From NCBI GenBank assembly GCA_040388625.1, contig JAZKBK010000001.1:372001-436000 (forward strand): a DNA stretch of 64,000 nucleotides, written 5' to 3'. Positions 61,515-64,000 of the stretch are shown here, piece by piece. Source of the stretch: Gemmatimonadota bacterium. GTDB lineage: Bacteria > Gemmatimonadota > Gemmatimonadetes > Gemmatimonadales > Gemmatimonadaceae. The notes beneath the pieces are model-generated. The model saw nothing but the letters and a program-made list of their open reading frames with translations. It made no database searches and was not told the DNA's origin. Within the stretch, counting starts at the first letter, position 1. The number at the start of each line of letters is the position of its first letter. The position numbers and the translations under genes were made by a program.

Positions 61515-63347
61515 TCAGGAGGACGTACGCCGCATCGCCGCTTCGACTTCCTTGCGGCGGTCGGTGATCTTCGCGGCCGACTTGAGGTTCGCGACGAATT
61601 CCTGAATCCGACCTTGCTGCATGGAGCTCAGGTACTGGCCACGCAGCTGATCCTTGGCAGCGTCGAACGTCTTCCGATCGGCATCGACGCGTCGATTCAC
61701 CTCTATCACGTATACCGCCTCGTCCGTGACGATCGGCTCGCTCACCGTGCCGACGGGAAGCGCAAACGCCGCACCCACGATCCTCGATGCATTCGGTGCA
61801 TCGGGGATTCCGGAGACGCGCGTGAATGCGTCGGTCCTGACTACCCGGGTGTTCAGCAACTGACCAGCCTGCGCCAGTGAGCTCGCCGACGCCGCGATCG
61901 CGAACTTGCGAGCCGGATCGACCTGCTTCTGAACCGCCTTCTTGCGTGCGAGCAACAGCTTGATATCGCGCTTCGCAGCATCGAGCGACGGTGTTCCACC
62001 GGGCGTCAGCGCATCAAGCCGGGCCAGATAATAACCAGCGTCGTCGTCGTACAGATCGCTGCTCTCGCCCACCTTCGCTCCACCGAACGCCCACGCCGAC
62101 ACGCTCGGAATCTGCTGCCCGTTGTAAACGAGCGTCTGGCCTTCAATCACGTCGGCCGTGTATGTCTTGAGCCCGAGCGCCTTTACCGCCGCATCGAACT
62201 TGTCCGGCGTTTCACTGGAGGCGCCCATCTTGGCGAGAGTATCAGCCTTGCGGTCCGTGCGATCGGCATCCGAATCGCTCTGAGCGATGTGCAGCAGGAT
62301 GTGGTGCATCGCGAGCGTATCGCCGTTGCGCGCATCCAGGCGGATGAGATGATATCCGAACTGCGTGAGCACCGGTGGCGATATCTCGCCAGGCTTGAGT
62401 GCTGCGGCGGCTGTCTCGAACGCAGGAACGAACCGCCCCTTCACACCCTTGCCCAGATCGCCGCCGCGAACCGCGGATGCAGAATCGACAGATTCAGCTT
62501 TTGCTGCGTCCTCGAACTTCACGGCGCCACTGACTATGCTGTCGCGCAACGCTGCCGCGTGATTTCTCACTGCCGCTGAGTCGGCCGCGGTGATAGTTCG
62601 CGGAATCTCGGTGAACGTCACGCGCGCACGTCCGGTGCGCGCCATGTCCTTCTTGTGCGCGTCGTAGTACGCGCGAATCTCCGCATCGCTCACAGGCTCG
62701 GCAGCGACGTCCGCATCGCTCGGCAGGAACGCCGCATAGCTGATTGCCGCACTGTCGTGCGCATCGCGGTAGTTCATCCACAGCGTCGCATCCGAGATCC
62801 AGAGTCCGGACGTTATCTGCTGATACAGTTTCTGCTTTGGAATAGCGTCGCGATAATAGCTCTCGAGCTGCAACAACAGTCCGCTCTGCTTCGCCGTGGG
62901 GCTGGCGAGGAAGCGTTGATACTTCTCGAGATCGAACTGTCCGTTGGTCTGCAGCTCGGGATCCTGCATGAGCTGCGGCGGCGGACTGTACTTTGCCGCG
63001 TTGGTGAGTTCGTCCACCGAAACGGTGATTCCGCGCCGCCGCATCTCCTGGCTCAGCAGTGCGTCGCTCACGAGCTGGTCGAAGGCCTGATTCTGAATCG
63101 CATCGCGCTCGTCCAGCGAGATCGACTCGCCGCTCGACGCGGTCCGCTGCTGTTCCAGCTGCGATGACAGAGCCTGCCAGGTGGTTACGAGGATGTCCTG
63201 CCCGTTGACAGTCGCCACAGCTGTGGTCGATGTTATCGGGGCACTACCGAAGAGGCCGGACGATTCGTATAGAAGGAATCCGCCGATGAAAGCGACGGTG
63301 ACGAAAATCCAGATGTATTTTGCGGAACTCCGCATCGATTGTAGCAT
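61515..63347 (-). CDS. ppiD: Membrane-anchored PpiD/SurA-type peptidyl-prolyl isomerase
   Basis: The 610-residue protein has one N-terminal membrane helix (YIWIFVTVAFIGGFLLYESS), a SurA-N-like chaperone region (residues 40-220; AVATVNGQDILVTTWQAL, DQLVSDALLSQEMRRRGITV), and a parvulin domain near residues 225-350 (GDLGKGVKGRFVPAFETAAA, LTQFGYHLIRLDAR). A further helical and isomerase-like region reaches the end. It would help fold outer-membrane or secreted proteins in the periplasm, fitting the envelope genes nearby. It faces the final TPR gene across 109 bases. Confidence 0.9.
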   Translation of the reverse strand: MLQSMRSSAKYIWIFVTVAFIGGFLLYESSGLFGSAPITSTTAVATVNGQDILVTTWQALSSQLEQQRTASSGESISLDERDAIQNQAFDQLVSDALLSQEMRRRGITVSVDELTNAAKYSPPPQLMQDPELQTNGQFDLEKYQRFLASPTAKQSGLLLQLESYYRDAIPKQKLYQQITSGLWISDATLWMNYRDAHDSAAISYAAFLPSDADVAAEPVSDAEIRAYYDAHKKDMARTGRARVTFTEIPRTITAADSAAVRNHAAALRDSIVSGAVKFEDAAKAESVDSASAVRGGDLGKGVKGRFVPAFETAAAALKPGEISPPVLTQFGYHLIRLDARNGDTLAMHHILLHIAQSDSDADRTDRKADTLAKMGASSETPDKFDAAVKALGLKTYTADVIEGQTLVYNGQQIPSVSAWAFGGAKVGESSDLYDDDAGYYLARLDALTPGGTPSLDAAKRDIKLLLARKKAVQKQVDPARKFAIAASASSLAQAGQLLNTRVVRTDAFTRVSGIPDAPNASRIVGAAFALPVGTVSEPIVTDEAVYVIEVNRRVDADRKTFDAAKDQLRGQYLSSMQQGRIQEFVANLKSAAKITDRRKEVEAAMRRTSS

Positions 63348-63387
63348 AGCCCGGTAAGCTGTTCCCCAGAGTGGACAAAATCAAGGT

Positions 63388-63406
63388 TGGGGAAGTATCT
63401 TCCCCA
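63388..63406 (+). promoter_or_regulatory. Palindrome in the divergent ppiD-TPR gap
   Basis: TGGGGAAG at 63388-63395 pairs perfectly with CTTCCCCA at 63399-63406 around TAT. Further TTCCCCA copies are at 63362-63368 and 63436-63442, about 37 bases apart. The spacing suggests a multi-site operator in the 109-base gap. No matching regulator is adjacent. Confidence 0.45.
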
Positions 63407-63456
63407 CTTCGCGCCGCAGTCGGCGAAACAAACGTTTCCCCAACGAGAGGACGTTG

Positions 63457-64000
63457 ATGGCCGATACGGGCCGGCTGGACGAGCTAAAACACAAGTTCGA
63501 CGAGAACCCAAAGCGCTACTTCGCACCGCTGGCCAACGAGTATCGTAAGGCCGGAGACGCCGAGCTCGCGATCGAACTCTGCAGGACCTACCTCCCGCAG
63601 CAGCCGAATCACATGAGCGGCTATATCGTGTACGGCCAGGCGCTGCACGATGCCGGTCAGACCGAGGAATCCGCCGCTGTCTTCAAGCAGGCGCTCAGTC
63701 TCGATCCGGAGAACATCATCGCCCTCAGGAACCTCGGCGACATCTCCCGAAACGCCGGCGACAACGTCGGCGCCATGCGCTGGTACGGCAAGGTTCTCGA
63801 GCTCGACCCGCGAAACGAGGAAATCTCGGCGTTCCTCACCTCGCTTTCCGCGCCCGGCACCAGGGCCTTCGGGCCTCCAGCCGCCACAACGCCCGAACGT
63901 CAGGCCCCGCCTACTATTCGCCCCGAACCGGCTCCGGATGCGTCGGCAGTGCGGCTGGAAGACATATTCTCCGAGCCCGACATGGCGCAGACTCCGTTCT
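63457..64000 (+). CDS. TPR-repeat protein, 3' end outside the window
   Basis: The ATG at 63457 follows AACGAGAGG and opens a frame that reaches the window end without a stop (181 codons seen). The product begins ADTGRLDELKHKFDENPKRY and has TPR units: ANEYRKAGDAELAIELCRTY, YGQALHDAGQTEESAAVFKQ, NLGDISRNAGDNVGAMRWYG. After residue 130 it turns into a Pro/Ala-rich region (PPAATTPERQAPPTIRPEPA), as in the middle of the larger TPR protein upstream. No signal peptide is seen. It may be a scaffold; the missing C-terminus could hold another domain. Confidence 0.8.
   Translation, partial: MADTGRLDELKHKFDENPKRYFAPLANEYRKAGDAELAIELCRTYLPQQPNHMSGYIVYGQALHDAGQTEESAAVFKQALSLDPENIIALRNLGDISRNAGDNVGAMRWYGKVLELDPRNEEISAFLTSLSAPGTRAFGPPAATTPERQAPPTIRPEPAPDASAVRLEDIFSEPDMAQTPF

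Noticed and set aside
1-64000. CRISPR array or phage/insertion-sequence genes
   Set aside because: No run of regularly spaced direct repeats was seen, and no transposase, integrase or phage structural gene was recognised; the only mobile-looking parts are short hairpin repeats.

Overview
The window is 64 kb of GC-rich chromosomal DNA, densely packed with genes that mostly run on the + strand and often overlap by 1-8 bases (GTGA or ATGA junctions). It encodes an outer-membrane (diderm) cell envelope: BamD, LptD, a full Tol-Pal set, a TonB/TolA-like protein, Tat export and a PpiD/SurA-type foldase. It also has a BlaI/M56 regulatory pair, an S9 peptidase, a DUF5916 outer-membrane protein and many TPR proteins. 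This mixture suggests a Gemmatimonadota-like bacterium. That assignment is an inference from gene content, not from a marker-gene search.

Layout. 1-8.1 kb: end of a metallo-beta-lactamase-fold hydrolase, an aspartase, an alpha/beta hydrolase-SdpR-SdpI operon with its own promoter and palindromic operator, an Rrf2 regulator, a tRNA-Leu on the - strand, SmpB, a cell-wall amidase and two pyrimidine genes (pyrD, pyrF). 8.1-11.8 kb: the alpha ribosomal operon (L36, S13, S11, S4, RpoA, L17, then L28), with two copies of a hairpin-rich repeat placed on either side of rpoA. 11.8-21 kb: carB, then a set for a diacetamido-glucuronic acid nucleotide sugar (WbpD, WbpB, WbpE, WbpA types) and a UDP-glucose dehydrogenase. 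21-28.8 kb: bamD, nadD, secA, radC and a bifunctional Rel. 28.9-33.1 kb: trehalose synthesis (otsA, otsB) with a GH15 enzyme. 33.1-37.4 kb: uvrB behind a LexA-type box, then tsaE, tsaB, rimI and ssb.

37.5-47.2 kb is the most unusual part. A secreted S9 peptidase faces a BlaI repressor gene across a 204-base gap that holds a 27-base operator-like dyad. BlaI is followed by an M56 membrane metalloprotease whose outside sensor region consists of HEAT repeats, then by a secreted HEAT-repeat protein. Both HEAT proteins end in almost the same tryptophan/proline-rich tail. A DUF5916 outer-membrane protein and a small membrane protein follow. I read this as a candidate BlaR1/BlaI-like signalling system in which a HEAT-repeat array replaces the beta-lactam sensor.

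47.3-64 kb is an envelope cluster: LysM protein, TolQ, TolR, TonB/TolA-like, TolB, Pal, CpoB, TatC, LptD, a radical SAM enzyme, a large TPR protein, a polyprenyl diphosphate synthase, a small DUF4321-type membrane protein and TatA. It closes with a two-way terminator, a - strand PpiD/SurA-type foldase and a TPR protein cut off by the window end.
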